From Lepiota brunneoincarnata (taxonomy: Eukaryota > Basidiomycota > Agaricomycetes > Agaricales > Agaricaceae), in the NCBI GenBank assembly GCA_023014365.1, contig JAEBUN010000002.1:2604001-2668000 (forward strand): a stretch of 64,000 nt of DNA. The letters are read 5' to 3'. How positions within the stretch are numbered: the first letter of the stretch is position 1; the number at the start of each line of letters is the position of its first letter. The notes under the pieces were generated by a model, which saw only the letters and a list, made by a program, of their open reading frames with translations, did no database searches and was not told where the DNA came from. Positions 49,611-62,266 of the stretch are shown in pieces. Made by a program: the position numbers and the translations under genes.

Positions 49611-50189
49611 TGGAGGTTGTGTTGGTCGGAAAGGTGGAGCCGGTAGGGCTAAGGGTATGGTTGGTGCAGGTAATGCGGGTGGTTGTGGATCGGGGTCTGA
49701 TTGGTTGTCGTCTGTTATATAGACGTCGGAGTCGTTGTCTTCTTGGGGTTTTCCTTGATTTACGGCGTATTCGTGGCGTGAGAGTAAATCTTCCTCTGAT
49801 GTGGAAAGTCCTCTAGGTTGTTTGAGGGCGTTTTTAAGTCTTTGGAGTTTGTAGTCGTTTAATGGGTCTACTTTAGCACGGTATCCTTCGGCTTGTTTGC
49901 GTCTTCTTTCTTCTTGTTCGTAGTGTTCTTTTAATTCTTTTTCGTGTTGTAGTCTTTGTCGTTCTGCTAGTTCGTCAGCAAAGCTAGTCCTTGTTCGTGT
50001 TGATGTATTTGGGATGGGTGAGTCGAATGGGGATGGAGGGTAGAATGGGGATGGTGTTTGAGTGGGGATAGGGTTTCTTCTGGGATCCGGGTTTTGGGTT
50101 CCTGATCCTGAGATTCTATTTCTCGATTTGGGAGGGGGTGATGGGGATTCTCGGGCCGAGAATTTCTTTGGAGGCGTGGTGATATTTGT
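49572..50189 (-). CDS. ATG-less N-terminal extension of the Gag frame (Gyp-B)
   Basis: I translated the frame from UAG 50190-50192 to the Gag ATG and found no stop and no ATG. It reads TPPKKFSARESPSPP, SPFYPPSPFDSPIPNTS, ELAERQRLQHEKELKEHYEQ and ends in a poly-Pro run. The two indels against Gyp-A1 are 6 and 3 bases. This supports real coding of the frame in both elements. Confidence 0.6.
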
Positions 50190-50519
50190 CTAGCGATCGA
50201 TTATCGCTAGAAGTATGAAGAATTGGGTGGCGATTATGGATATCCCTGAGTATAGATTCCACGATCTGATGACACAGCAGTGACAAGGGCACGTGATGCG
50301 TTCGAGTTCTAGGGTGATGATTCGATAGGCAATGAGGGTGGCAGTAGAGGTGAAAACGAAAATGAGTAGATAAGCCAGGTCTTCTGGCGGGGAGAGGTTG
50401 AAGGACGTAGCGATGGCTACACAGAGAGGCGGTTTTCTTTCGCACGTCGTTTTGAACGACCAGAGTACCTCGACGCGTTCAGTACGTCGGTGGAGTAGAG
50501 CAGAGTAGAGGGCGAGCAA
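50190..50519 (-). CDS. Leader frame encoding a two-membrane-segment, Cys-rich peptide (Gyp-B)
   Basis: It is open from a TTG (no ATG) to UAG 50190-50192. The core has LLIFVFTSTATLIAYRII, CPCHCCVIRSW and ISIIATQFFILLAII, matching Gyp-A1 with conservative changes. The N-terminal portion (50349-50519) is not conserved, which suggests that only the core matters. It is in frame with the Gag extension after the UAG. The UAG is the foot of the hairpin at 50190-50210. Confidence 0.5.
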   Translation of the reverse strand: MLALYSALLHRRTERVEVLWSFKTTCERKPPLCVAIATSFNLSPPEDLAYLLIFVFTSTATLIAYRIITLELERITCPCHCCVIRSWNLYSGISIIATQFFILLAIIDR

Positions 50520-50535
50520 GAGATAAGCAGCAGAG

Positions 50536-50547
50536 TATCTTAGTGTT
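50536..50547 (-). other. Primer binding site of Gyp-B, self-priming type
   Basis: TATCTTAGTGTT, one base inside the LTR, is the exact reverse complement of AACACTAAGATA at 50708-50719, identical to Gyp-A1. Confidence 0.75.
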
Positions 50548-50548
50548 T

Positions 50549-50934
50549 TGTTACCCGGGTTAGGGGTTCGCTCTTGAGTAGCACGGCGTTCGTGGCAAGA
50601 TGTCTATACAGACTTGGTCTTGTCCTACTAGGCGTGACTTAGAGACGACGGAGCACTATAGTCCAGCCGGTTTAAGGGCAAAGAGGTATAGGAGGCAAGA
50701 ACTGTATAACACTAAGATAAGGATACAAGGTATTGTACTGTATCCTTATATACTTCTAAGTGTGGCTGTGCTCCTACTATAAAAATCCAGACCGGGGTAA
50801 CTATGAGTCAGAGATAAGAGAACATGAGGCGTATACTAAGAATAGTCCTTCTGATGTACACTACTGATAGTTTCATAGTGACATGGGAATGTGAGCTAAA
50901 AATAACTGTCCTTCTGATGTGGTTTCTGATAACA
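50549..50934 (-). repeat. 5' LTR of Gyp-B (386 bp)
   Basis: It is identical to 42751-43136 apart from one T/A difference. It is followed by GGTAG. Confidence 0.97.
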
Positions 50935-51106
50935 GGTAGCCTGTCCTCTTGGTTGGCTTGTTTTCACAGTAATGCCCCCTCTTACATCGCTTCTTGATCT
51001 GGTACCACCACCAGTAACGTGCACAGCCACACCCACTTCCTCGCTCATCATCTTGTACTGCACACCCCCACTGTTGGATTTGACCAGTGGTACCTTCATC
51101 CTTACA

Positions 51107-53090
51107 TGTCCTCCTCGGCCTCACAACAGGCAGCGTGAGGAGGGGTGGATTGTGGCAGATCCCGCGGTTCAGGCTGTGGCCCCCCCCCCTACCCCCTTCA
51201 CCAACCCACTGGATGGCCTGTCCCCTGGCTCCCCAAGGAGCCCTCTCCAAGAGCCCACTGGCCACTATGGTACAGTGGCAAGCATGTATGCAGCGGTTTC
51301 CCCACCTTGTGGGATGGCTGTTGACCCAGTGGAGACACTTAGGCAGGCCCGTCCTGTCTCCCACCTCTCTGCGTTTTCTAGCAAATCTTGGTCATCTTCC
51401 AAGTGGCCGAGGCGTAATTCCAGTGAAGGGGGTTGTCCCCTCTTTTCCCCCCCTGCGATCTCCCCCCTGTGGGTCGACTTAGCTGCTGAACCAGACAGTG
51501 ACAGTCAGGTGGACCACCTGCAGGCGATAGTGGAGTTGCTCAAGCTGGCCATGGAGTACTTGGTGAAGTACACTGAGGTGTTGATGATGGGCCCCTCATG
51601 GGAGAGGGCCTGGCTCGCTTATGATGGGCTCCTGCAGTGCACTGGGCACAGCGGGTTCTTAGACTATGGGTTGAAGTGTGAGGGGGACGCCGAGTCCACC
51701 CTCTGTCAGTCCATTATTGACGGGATGTGCCCTTTTGGGAGGAACATCCCAGATGTCCCAGAGGTAGTTGGAGGTCCTGGCTGGGTCAAACCTGCCACGA
51801 CTGCCCCACCCTCCCAGTTGGCCATCGGGCTGGCCCCCATTGACATGGCCCCCGACTCCAATGCCACCTCGGCTGCGGTGACAGGTGGGGCCAAGTCCTC
51901 CAGATCCAAGGGCAAGGGCAAGGCCCTCCCTCCTCCTGCACTACCACCTAACCCAGTAGGGCCAGGCCCATTGCAAGCAGGCATGTCCTACATGCAGATG
52001 GCTTTCCCGCCACCGCCGAAGGTCAATCTCTCCACCAAGCCCAGGGGTGCCAAGCGCTCCTTTGCTCAGGTGGCCACCACCCCCCTGGTCTCTAGGGATG
52101 GCAATACCAAGGTTGCGGAGGCTATCGCTGCTATGGCAAGGGCCTTCCCCCACCTCTCCCCTGCAGACATCCTCCACACTGTTGGAAGGGGGTCCCCTAC
52201 TCCCTCATCTGGGAGGCCCTGGAAGAGGCCTCACAACACTACCTCTGGCCCCACAAGGCACCAGGTCATCATCCTGTTCATGGGCCCCAGGCCCCCAGTC
52301 AAAGATCTATCCCAGGTTGTTATGGGAGCTAACAGAGCCCTCCTCAACACAAAGTCCACACTCAACGTCACGTCTGCCTCCCCAGCGTACGATAGTCTCT
52401 CCCTCGCGACTGACCCGGTCGTGTCCACTATGGATCTCAATGTGATCCAGAACTGGGCTTCCCAGTTCTTCCCTGTGGGTTTGAAGCCTATGGCGATGGT
52501 CCCCTCCTCTAAGTCCTTCATGAAAGTGTCGGACATCCCCTTCTTTGCCCCTGACAGGTCCCACATCACTAGTCAGTGGATCGAAAACATCATGCAGCAG
52601 TTGTTGCATCGAGGTTTCCAAACCCTCCAGGGCCCACCCTGGGTCAGGAGGAACTCTGACAAATCAGATACTGCGACTGTCTGGTTCAAAATCTGGGACT
52701 TGCAGACTGGGTCCTCCTCCAAGTTGATGATCAGAAGATCATTGGCCATTGGGCCCTGTGCTTGCCCCATAAGTGCAGCCTCCCAGCAGGTCAGGACGTC
52801 TCTCTGCCACCATTGCTGGTAGTGGGGACACCCAACTAATGTCTGCAGGGCGAGATTCCCGACCTGCCCCATCTGCTCTGAGCCCCACAGTGAGGACAAT
52901 CATTGGTCAATGGCAGGGTGCTGCAAGGCCCACCCCAACATGAACCCACCAGTCACCAGTACTGCTGAGGGCACTCCATGCCCTCATCAGCCCTGTTGTA
53001 GGAACTGCGGCAGCCCCCATGCTGCCCATGACAAGAAATGCCCGTTCTGGCGCAAACATTTTGAGGATGGTTGGGCCAAGAAATGATATC
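51107..53090 (+). pseudogene. L1-f ORF1
   Basis: It is open for about 570 codons to a TAG after CHHCW near 52820. That codon is CAG in L1-b and L1-d, so it is a C-to-T change. The remaining knuckles (CPICSEPHSEDNH, CRNCGSPHAAHDKKC in translation) lie beyond, to about 53090. It has the usual ORF1 motifs AKRSFAQVA and FPHLSPADILHTVG. Confidence 0.85.
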
Positions 53091-53147
53091 AGGAGGTACA
53101 TGGCTCATCTGCCACCCCCAAGGTCTCGCTAACTCAGTCTAGGAGTA

Positions 53148-54527
53148 ATGCCTAGGTTCCTTAATGAGTTATGTATATGCTCTCAGAATGTAAATTGTAA
53201 CTACATTCTGCTGGACTCTTATCTCGAGTTATATAAAAGTGACTTTGACATCTTTTTTGTGCAAGAACCCCCTTGGCAAAACCTCCATAAGGCTCCCTCC
53301 ACTGTTAGTAAGGATGGCAAGGGTGTTGTAAGTGCTCCACTCCATCTGGAGTGGACTTGCATTTGGAACCCTCAGCTGGGCGATTCATCCCCACGAGTGT
53401 TGGCTTACATCCACTTGAGGCTGAAGCTACTGCAGCCATCCCTTCGTAGGGATTTGGTTGACCATTGTGACATTATGGTTGTGTCCATGTGGTAGGGGGG
53501 GCACACCTATAATCTCATGAATGTCTATTCTGACGACCGCCACACCACCATTCTGGCCCTTCGGGGGCTGGTGGATTCTCTGCCTGCCATGATGTACATG
53601 GCAGGCAACTTCAATTGTCACTCGGAGCGGTGGGATCCAAATCAGGTCTCACATCTGGGAATTGCCCAATCTCTCTTGGAGGTTGGGATGGATCTGGGGC
53701 TTGACTTTGCACTTCCAGTGGTTCCGGGCCCAACTCACTTCCCACATGATTTGAATCTATCACCATTGGTGATCGATCTTGTTTTCCTCCCAATGGCCCA
53801 AGATCCTAATCTTAGGCCACTGATCGATCTCGAGAAGCGTGGCCCTTCGGACCATGCTCCTCTAACTATGGTTCTTCCAGTCACTCATTTTATGACCAGT
53901 GTGATCCGTCAAGTCCTGAAGCCCGATAGCAATGAGGAGTCGAAGTTCATGGCATCAATATGTGAAGGGTTGGCTGCGTTGCAGCTGCCCTTGGACACCC
54001 CTGCAGAGGTGGAGTCTGCGGCCCAGGCTGTGGCTTGCATCATCTCTCAGGCCTGGGATGCCTTCTCTGAGGAGGTATTCATCATGGGGCACTCTAATCC
54101 CTGGTGGAATGACAAGTGCACCGCTGCCATTTGGGCATACCGGGTGGCTCCCTCAGGGGATGCATGGTTCGAGTTCTGGCATGTCGTTAAGACTGTCAAA
54201 TGCAAATTCTTTGATGAGAAGATCGAGGAGATTGCTTCTGCGAACAAGCACCCCTGGGACCTTATGGCCTGGGTCAAACAGTGCAAGCTCCCCATGTGTG
54301 ATGCGATCCAGCACAATGGTGTGCCGTGTCACAACATGGATTCCCTCTGGGATGTCCTTCATGGGACCTACAATGCGGCCAGAGGCCGCGTTGTGGATCC
54401 CTCTGTATTGGATGCTCTCCCTGCACAGACAGAGAGGGCATGGTACCCATTCTTGACCTTGGAGCTTGAGGATGCATTGCGTTCTTGCACGAAGAGGTCT
54501 GCCCCTGGGCCTGACCACATTATGTGA
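53148..54527 (+). pseudogene. L1-f EEP endonuclease and linker
   Basis: The frame 53148-53495 has SQNVNCNYILLDSYL and FVQEPPW and ends at a TAG that is CAG in other copies. The frame 53517-54527 has AGNFNCHSERW (GDFN in better copies, so Asp to Asn) and SDHAPLT. It ends in a TGA where L1-b has TGG. Confidence 0.87.
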
Positions 54528-54569
54528 TCGTACCTGAAGGACATCGTGGCGGACTGAACATCCTGCCAT

Positions 54570-55920
54570 GTGTTCGTCAGTCTTGCCAATGCCTGCCTGG
54601 CGGCAGGGCATTGGCTGGATTATTTCAAGGAGTCTAACTCGGTGGTCATACTTAAGCTGGGGAAGCCCTCTTACTCTATGCCCAAGGCTTTTTGGCCAAT
54701 TGTGTTATTGAACATGTTGGGCAAGCTTGTGGAGAAGATGACCTCCAACCACCTCCAGTTTGACTGCATCAAGTGGAGGGTGTTTCATCCCAACCAAGTT
54801 GGCGGTATCCACCAGAAGTCCACTGAGGACACCGGGTTGATCCTCACCCATCTCATTCATGTGGGGTGGGCTCAAGGGCTGCAGACAAGCATTGTTGCAT
54901 TTGACATTGCTCAGTTCTTTCCTTTGCTGAATCATGACATGATTCTGGTGGTGCTTTCACGGTCGGGGTTCACACCGGAGCTGGCGCGATTCTTTGACTC
55001 CTATTTGGTCAGGAGGTCTACCACTTATTTGTGGAATTCCTTCTAGTCGGGCCCCAGGCAGGCAGATGTGGGCATGGGGCAGGGCTCAGCTCTGTCTCCG
55101 GTCTTGTTGGCCTTGTATCTGGCCCCCCTGGTGTACCTTTACTACCAGAGGACCCCCAGTCTTGATGTTGACATGCTGTTGTATGTCGACGACGGGACCC
55201 TCATAGTCCAGTCCAAAACATGGGAGGACAATGTGTCTGCCCTGCAGGTGGCTTACCGCTGCGTGCATGGGCTCTTTGACACCTTTGGCCTCACACTTGA
55301 GCATACCAAGTCTGAGGTCTTTCATTTCTCTTGTAACCTGAGGGATGCTAACCTGCCCATTGACCTAGGCTTCCATCCATATACAGGGGATACCCTTTTG
55401 AGGCCCAAGCTGTTCTGGTGGTACTTGGGTTTCTACTTTGACCATGCTCTCACTTTCCGCAAGCATGTGTGTTACTATTCTACCAAGGTGTTCTCCATGG
55501 TTGGAGTGATGGGGATGCTTGGTAATTCAACCCAAGGGCTGCTTCCTGACCAGAAGCACCTCCTTTACCAGTCCTGCGTGGTTCCTATCGCCACATATGG
55601 ATTCCGCATGTGGTATCACAAGGGTTTCCGTAACAAGGGAATCCTCAAGATGTTCAACTCCATGCAGCGGCATGCCACCAATTGGATCATCAGTGCTTTC
55701 CACACATCCCCCTCCAGGGGGGCAGAGGCCCTTGTGGGCCTTCTGCCCTTCTGGTTGCACCTCAAGAAGTTGGCCTCCCAAACGGTATTCCGGGTTGCCA
55801 CGCTTGCAGCAAACCACCCACTTTGGCCCTTGCTAGGCCATGAATTCAGGGGGAGCTCCCTGGTGCACCCTTGTTCTATCTTGTCTCTCACCCCAGCACT
55901 TCAGCCCAAGGTGAAGAGTG
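54570..55920 (+). pseudogene. L1-f reverse transcriptase
   Basis: It includes LLNMLGKLVEKM, FDIAQFFPLLNHDMI, GMGQGSALSPVLLALYLAPL and the catalytic YVDD near 55185. A TAG near 55046 splits the frame. It is truncated after the palm by the junction with L1-j. Confidence 0.88.
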
Positions 55921-56367
55921 CTTTTTTTTTTTTTTTTGAAATCAACAATTTATAACATGGTGCTCGAATGCAGTCTGCATGCACTAGCTACATACAAGGC
56001 AACTAATATAGGGTATAACTACCACTAAAGGTAGGGAAGAGAGTCCCACTGACTCAAAAGGCTACACTCCATAAAGAAGTGCGTGTGGGTGAAGAGCTCG
56101 CTACCCCGACGAAAACTGGGGCATGACAAACAAGGGGTGGATAGGGCCAACAGGTCCTCTCCCCAAAGGGGGTTAGGAGTCAGTTCTCCGTAAATCCCTA
56201 CACCCCGCAGGCCAAGGCTCTAAGAGCTTCAGGTCTCTGCCGCAAGGGTGTTAGGAGTCAATTCTCCATAAATCGCTACACCCCGCCCAGAGGGCAGGGG
56301 GCAAATAACTGTCGACTCCTCAAGGCCAAAGCCCACAAGGGGGGAACAACCTGAAGGCCCTCCCCAG

Positions 56368-58305
56368 TTATCCCACCCCTTGGGGCCAGGATAGGAACAC
56401 AAACGTGGAGGGATTGCGCTCCAGAAAGCCCAGAAGGGCATCGAGGTTGCAGGGTAAGCTACCACATTGCATGTACTCCAGACAGGAGGCAAGAATGTGA
56501 GTGCGGGTTTCAAGCCGCAGCCCACAAGAACAGGAGTGATCCTCCTGGGGATGGAATCTAGCGTGGTACTCCCCAATAGGGGTGTGACCAAGTATAGTGC
56601 AAACTGCCCACGCTGTGCCAGCGACAGACATCTGAGGGCTGATTTCCCAGAGCCAAGTACCCCCAGAGAGGTACAAGGGTTGGAGAGGCTTCCCAAGGGA
56701 GTCCAACAGGGGGAGGAAGTTCCTACCCCGGTACAAGGGCGAGCAAAACATATTCACCCACTTGTCGATGCACCCCCTCGTGACCTCAGCATGGAGGGAG
56801 TTGATGGTAGTTGCCGGGCGGGCACCCAGCGATATGTGGGGCTCCTTTGCCATTGTAACAGTGTCAGAGTGAAGTTCTGCAACAGAGCCCAAGGGCACCT
56901 GCCAGAAGGTGACAGTCCGCTGGGCCTTGGCAGACAACCAGCGATCCAGAGACCGACACACCTCCAGGGAGTGAGCCTGGCCGGCATGTACAGACGGATC
57001 AACAGCTCTGTGGGCAGAGCCTGCAGAGCTGGTGTAGATGAAGATGTGATCAGTTTCAGCACAATCCAAGACCATGCCTACTCCCAACTGAATGGAGTAG
57101 AGCTCTGCATCAGCAAGCAGAACTCTCTCTGCAGCCTGCCTGGCCTGTCTGACCAAGTGCCCGCCTGCAAACACGCAAGCCACCGAGATGGCCTGCAGCC
57201 TCCTGCACGGCAACTGGTGGGCACCAGCCGCTATGCAAGCAGACGATGGGTCAGCCTGTGCCCTCCTGATAGAGGCCTGCAGGCCATCAAGGTGCTGTTG
57301 CTTCAAATCCCCTTCCAGATCAATGGTGTACAGCATGAACTTGATCTGCTCTGAGAAGCAGTCCAAGAGCCTGAGACCTGGCCTATTCTCGTCTGCAAAC
57401 GGGCTGAATGGCTCAGTAAGCTGTGGGAGCACATTCTGTACTTCCATGAGAGCACTCTTCACCTTGGGCTGAAGCGCTGGGGTGAGAGACAAGATAGAAC
57501 AAGGGTGCACTGGGGAGCTCCCCCTGAATTCATGGCCTAGCAAGGGCCAAAGTGGGTGGTTTGCTGCAAGCGTGGCAACCCGGAATACCGTTTGGGAGGC
57601 CAACTTCTTGAGGTGCAACCAGAAGGGCAGAAGGCCCACAAGGGCCTCTGCCCCCCTGGAGGGGGATGTGTGGAAAGCACTGATGATCCAATTGGTGGCA
57701 TGCCGCTGCATGGAGTTGAACATCTTGAGGATTCCCTTGTTACGGAAACCCTTGTGATACCACATGCGGAATCCATATGTGGCGATAGGAACCACGCAGG
57801 ACTGGTAAAGGAGGTGCTTCTGGTCAGGAAGCAGCCCTTGGGTTGAATTACCAAGCATCCCCATCACTCCAACCATGGAGAACACCTTGGTAGAATAGTA
57901 ACACACATGCTTGCGGAAAGTGAGAGCATGGTCAAAGTAGAAACCCAAGTACCACCAGAACAGCTTGGGCCTCAAAAGGGTATCCCCTGTATATGGATGG
58001 AAGCCTAGGTCAATGGGCAGGTTAGCATCCCTCAGGTTACAAGAGAAATGAAAGACCTCAGACTTGGTATGCTCAAGTGTGAGGCCAAAGGTGTCAAAGA
58101 GCCCATGCACGCAGCGGTAAGCCACCTGCAGGGCAGACACATTGTCCTCCCATGTTTTGGACTGGACTATGAGGGTCCCGTCGTCGACATACAACAGCAT
58201 GTCAACATCAAGACTGGGGGTCCTCTGGTAGTAAAGGTACACCAGGGGGGCCAGATACAAGGCCAACAAGACCGGAGACAGAGCTGAGCCCTGCCCCATG
58301 CCCAC
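56368..58305 (-). pseudogene. L1-j RT C-terminal half, RNase H and finger
   Basis: There are 645 open codons: GMGQGSALSPV, YVDD, YLGFYFDHALTF, then RNase H with IAAGAHQLP and YTSS where L2 has ATDGSLLP and FTDS, and the finger CSCGLRLETRTHILASC. The upstream RT half (58327-58803) is separated by a TAG. It gives the clearest full view of the family's C-terminus. Confidence 0.88.
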
Positions 58306-58326
58306 ATCTGCCTGCCTGGGGCCCGA

Positions 58327-60225
58327 CTAGAAGGAATTCCACAAATAAGTGGTAGACCTCCTGACCAAATAGGAGTCAAAGAATCGCGCCAGCTCCGGTG
58401 TGAACCCCGACCGTGAAAGCACCACCAGAATCATGTCATGATTCAGCAAAGGAAAGAACTGAGCAATGTCAAATGCAACAATGCTTGTCTGCAGCCCTTG
58501 AGCCCACCCCACATGAATGAGATGGGTGAGGATCAACCCGGTGTCCTCAGTGGACTTCTGGTGGATACCGCCAACTTGGTTGGGATGAAACACCCTCCAC
58601 TTGATGCAGTCAAACTGGAGGTGGTTGGAGGTCATCTTCTCCACAAGCTTGCCCAACATGTTCAATAACACAATTGGCCAAAAAGCCTTGGGCATAGAGT
58701 AAGAGGGCTTCCCCAGCTTAAGTATGACCACCGAGTTAGACTCCTTGAAATAATCCAGCCAATGCCCTGCCGCCAGGCAGGCATTGGCAAGACTGACGAA
58801 CACATGGCAGGATGTTCAGTCCGCCACGATGTCCTTCAGGTACGATCACATAATGTGGTCAGGCCCAGGGGCAGACCTCTTCGTGCAAGAACGCAATGCA
58901 TCCTCAAGCTCCAAGGTCAAGAATGGGTACCATGCCCTCTCTGTCTGTGCAGGGAGAGCATCCAATACAGAGGGATCCACAACGCGGCCTCTGGCCGCAT
59001 TGTAGGTCCCATGAAGGACATCCCAGAGGGAATCCATGTTGTGACACGGCACACCATTGTGCTGGATCGCATCACACATGGGGAGCTTGCACTGTTTGAC
59101 CCAGGCCATAAGGTCCCAGGGGTGCTTGTTCGCAGAAGCAATCTCCTCGATCTTCTCATCAAAGAATTTGCATTTGACAGTCTTAACGACATGCCAGAAC
59201 TCGAACCATGCATCCCCTGAGGGAGCCACCCGGTATGCCCAAATGGCAGCGGTGCACTTGTCATTCCACCAGGGATTAGAGTGCCCCATGATGAATACCT
59301 CCTCAGAGAAGGCATCCCAGGCCTGAGAGATGATGCAAGCCACAGCCTGGGCCGCAGACTCCACCTCTGCAGGGGTGTCCAAGGGCAGCTGCAACGCAGC
59401 CAACCCTTCACATATTGATGCCATGAACTTCGACTCCTCATTGCTATCGGGCTTCAGGACTTGACGGATCACACTGGTCATAAAATGAGTGACTGGAAGA
59501 ACCATAGTTAGAGGAGCATGGTCCGAAGGGCCACGCTTCTCGAGATCGATCAGTGGCCTAAGATTAGGATCTTGGGCCATTGGGAGGAAAACAAGATCGA
59601 TCACCAATGGTGATAGATTCAAATCATGTGGGAAGTGAGTTGGGCCCGGAACCACTGGAAGTGCAAAGTCAAGCCCCAGATCCATCCCAACCTCCAAGAG
59701 AGATTGGGCAATTCCCAGATGTGAGACCTGATTTGGATCCCACCGCTCCGAGTGACAATTGAAGTTGCCTGCCATGTACATCATGGCAGGCAGAGAATCC
59801 ACCAGCCCCCGAAGGGCCAGAATGGTGGTGTGGCGGTCGTCAGAATAGACATTCATGAGATTATAGGTGTGCCCCCCCTACCACATGGACACAACCATAA
59901 TGTCACAATGGTCAACCAAATCCCTACGAAGGGATGGCTGCAGTAGCTTCAGCCTCAAGTGGATGTAAGCCAACACTCGTGGGGATGAATCGCCCAGCTG
60001 AGGGTTCCAAATGCAAGTCCACTCCAGATGGAGTGGAGCACTTACAACACCCTTGCCATCCTTACTAACAGTGGAGGGAGCCTTATGGAGGTTTTGCCAA
60101 GGGGGTTCTTGCACAAAAAAGATGTCAAAGTCACTTTTATATAACTCGAGATAAGAGTCCAGCAGAATGTAGTTACAATTTACATTCTGAGAGCATATAC
60201 ATAACTCATTAAGGAACCTAGGCAT
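58327..60225 (-). pseudogene. L1-j EEP and N-terminal RT
   Basis: The frames 59878-60225, 58846-59856 and 58327-58803 are the mirror images of L1-f, with the same three separating stops. Motifs: FVQEPPW, AGNFNCHSERW, SDHAPL, FDIAQFFPLLNHD. Confidence 0.87.
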
Positions 60226-60282
60226 TACTCCTAGACTGAGTTAGCGAGACCTTGGGGGTGGCAGATGAGCCATGTACCTCCT

Positions 60283-62266
60283 GATATCATTTCTTGGCCC
60301 AACCATCCTCAAAATGTTTGCGCCAGAACGGGCATTTCTTGTCATGGGCAGCATGGGGGCTGCCGCAGTTCCTACAACAGGGCTGATGAGGGCATGGAGT
60401 GCCCTCAGCAGTACTGGTGACTGGTGGGTTCATGTTGGGGTGGGCCTTGCAGCACCCTGCCATTGACCAATGATTGTCCTCACTGTGGGGCTCAGAGCAG
60501 ATGGGGCAGGTCGGGAATCTCGCCCTGCAGACATTAGTTGGGTGTCCCCACTACCAGCAATGGTGGCAGAGAGACGTCCTGACCTGCTGGGAGGCTGCAC
60601 TTATGGGGCAAGCACAGGGCCCAATGGCCAATGATCTTCTGATCATCAACTTGGAGGAGGACCCAGTCTGCAAGTCCCAGATTTTGAACCAGACAGTCGC
60701 AGTATCTGATTTGTCAGAGTTCCTCCTGACCCAGGGTGGGCCCTGGAGGGTTTGGAAACCTCGATGCAACAACTGCTGCATGATGTTTTCGATCCACTGA
60801 CTAGTGATGTGGGACCTGTCAGGGGCAAAGAAGGGGATGTCCGACACTTTCATGAAGGACTTAGAGGAGGGGACCATCGCCATAGGCTTCAAACCCACAG
60901 GGAAGAACTGGGAAGCCCAGTTCTGGATCACATTGAGATCCATAGTGGACACGACCGGGTCAGTCGCGAGGGAGAGACTATCGTACGCTGGGGAGGCAGA
61001 CGTGACGTTGAGTGTGGACTTTGTGTTGAGGAGGGCTCTGTTAGCTCCCATAACAACCTGGGATAGATCTTTGACTGGGGGCCTGGGGCCCATGAACAGG
61101 ATGATGACCTGGTGCCTTGTGGGGCCAGAGGTAGTGTTGTGAGGCCTCTTCCAGGGCCTCCCAGATGAGGGAGTAGGGGACCCCCTTCCAACAGTGTGGA
61201 GGATGTCTGCAGGGGAGAGGTGGGGGAAGGCCCTTGCCATAGCAGCGATAGCCTCCGCAACCTTGGTATTGCCATCCCTAGAGACCAGGGGGGTGGTGGC
61301 CACCTGAGCAAAGGAGCGCTTGGCACCCCTGGGCTTGGTGGAGAGATTGACCTTCGGCGGTGGCGGGAAAGCCATCTGCATGTAGGACATGCCTGCTTGC
61401 AATGGGCCTGGCCCTACTGGGTTAGGTGGTAGTGCAGGAGGAGGGAGGGCCTTGCCCTTGCCCTTGGATCTGGAGGACTTGGCCCCACCTGTCACCGCAG
61501 CCGAGGTGGCATTGGAGTCGGGGGCCATGTCAATGGGGGCCAGCCCGATGGCCAACTGGGAGGGTGGGGCAGTCGTGGCAGGTTTGACCCAGCCAGGACC
61601 TCCAACTACCTCTGGGACATCTGGGATGTTCCTCCCAAAAGGGCACATCCCGTCAATAATGGACTGACAGAGGGTGGACTCGGCGTCCCCCTCACACTTC
61701 AACCCATAGTCTAAGAACCCGCTGTGCCCAGTGCACTGCAGGAGCCCATCATAAGCGAGCCAGGCCCTCTCCCATGAGGGGCCCATCATCAACACCTCAG
61801 TGTACTTCACCAAGTACTCCATGGCCAGCTTGAGCAACTCCACTATCGCCTGCAGGTGGTCCACCTGACTGTCACTGTCTGGTTCAGCAGCTAAGTCGAC
61901 CCACAGGGGGGAGATCGCAGGGGGGGGAAAAGAGGGGACAACCCCCTTCACTGGAATTACGCCTCGGCCACTTGGAAGATGACCAAGATTTGCTAGAAAA
62001 CGCAGAGAGGTGGGAGACAGGACGGGCCTGCCTAAGTGTCTCCACTGGGTCAACAGCCATCCCACAAGGTGGGGAAACCGCTGCATACATGCTTGCCACT
62101 GTACCATAGCGGCCAGTGGGCTCTTGGAGAGGGCTCCTTGGGGAGCCAGGGGACAGGCCATCCAGTGGGTTGGTGAAGGGGGTAGGGGGGGGGGGCCACA
62201 GCCTGAACCGCGGGATCTGCCACAATCCACCCCTCCTCACGCTGCCTGTTGTGAGGCCGAGGAGGA
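60283..62266 (-). pseudogene. L1-j ORF1
   Basis: The frame 60551-62230 is followed, after the shared TAG, by the remaining knuckles. Homopolymer differences from L1-f near 61921-61928 and near 62186-62196 (G runs) shift the N-terminal frame. They may be sequencing errors or real. Confidence 0.83.

Larger units (their letters stand above)
42751..50934 (-). mobile_element. Gyp-B, complete Ty3/gypsy chromovirus-type element, TSD GGTAG
   Basis: It is 8184 bp with two 386-bp LTRs that differ at one base (near 42983 against 50781). GGTAG flanks both ends (42746-42750 and 50935-50939). It is the same family as Gyp-A1: gag and most of pol are almost identical. The leader, ORF3 and U3 are much more diverged. 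It is inserted in famC. All frames are intact; it may be active. Confidence 0.98.
50984..55920 (+). mobile_element. L1-f: left arm of the large inverted repeat (L1 lacking its 3' 1.5 kb)
   Basis: It starts ACATCGCTTCTTG and stops abruptly at AAGAGTGC, where the poly-T of L1-j begins. From about 51500 to 55920 each position x pairs with 113373 minus x in L1-j, without a single indel. It contains ORF1 (50972-52822 open), EEP (53148 on), and RT up to just past the palm. It carries the same stops as L1-j, so it is dead. Confidence 0.92.
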
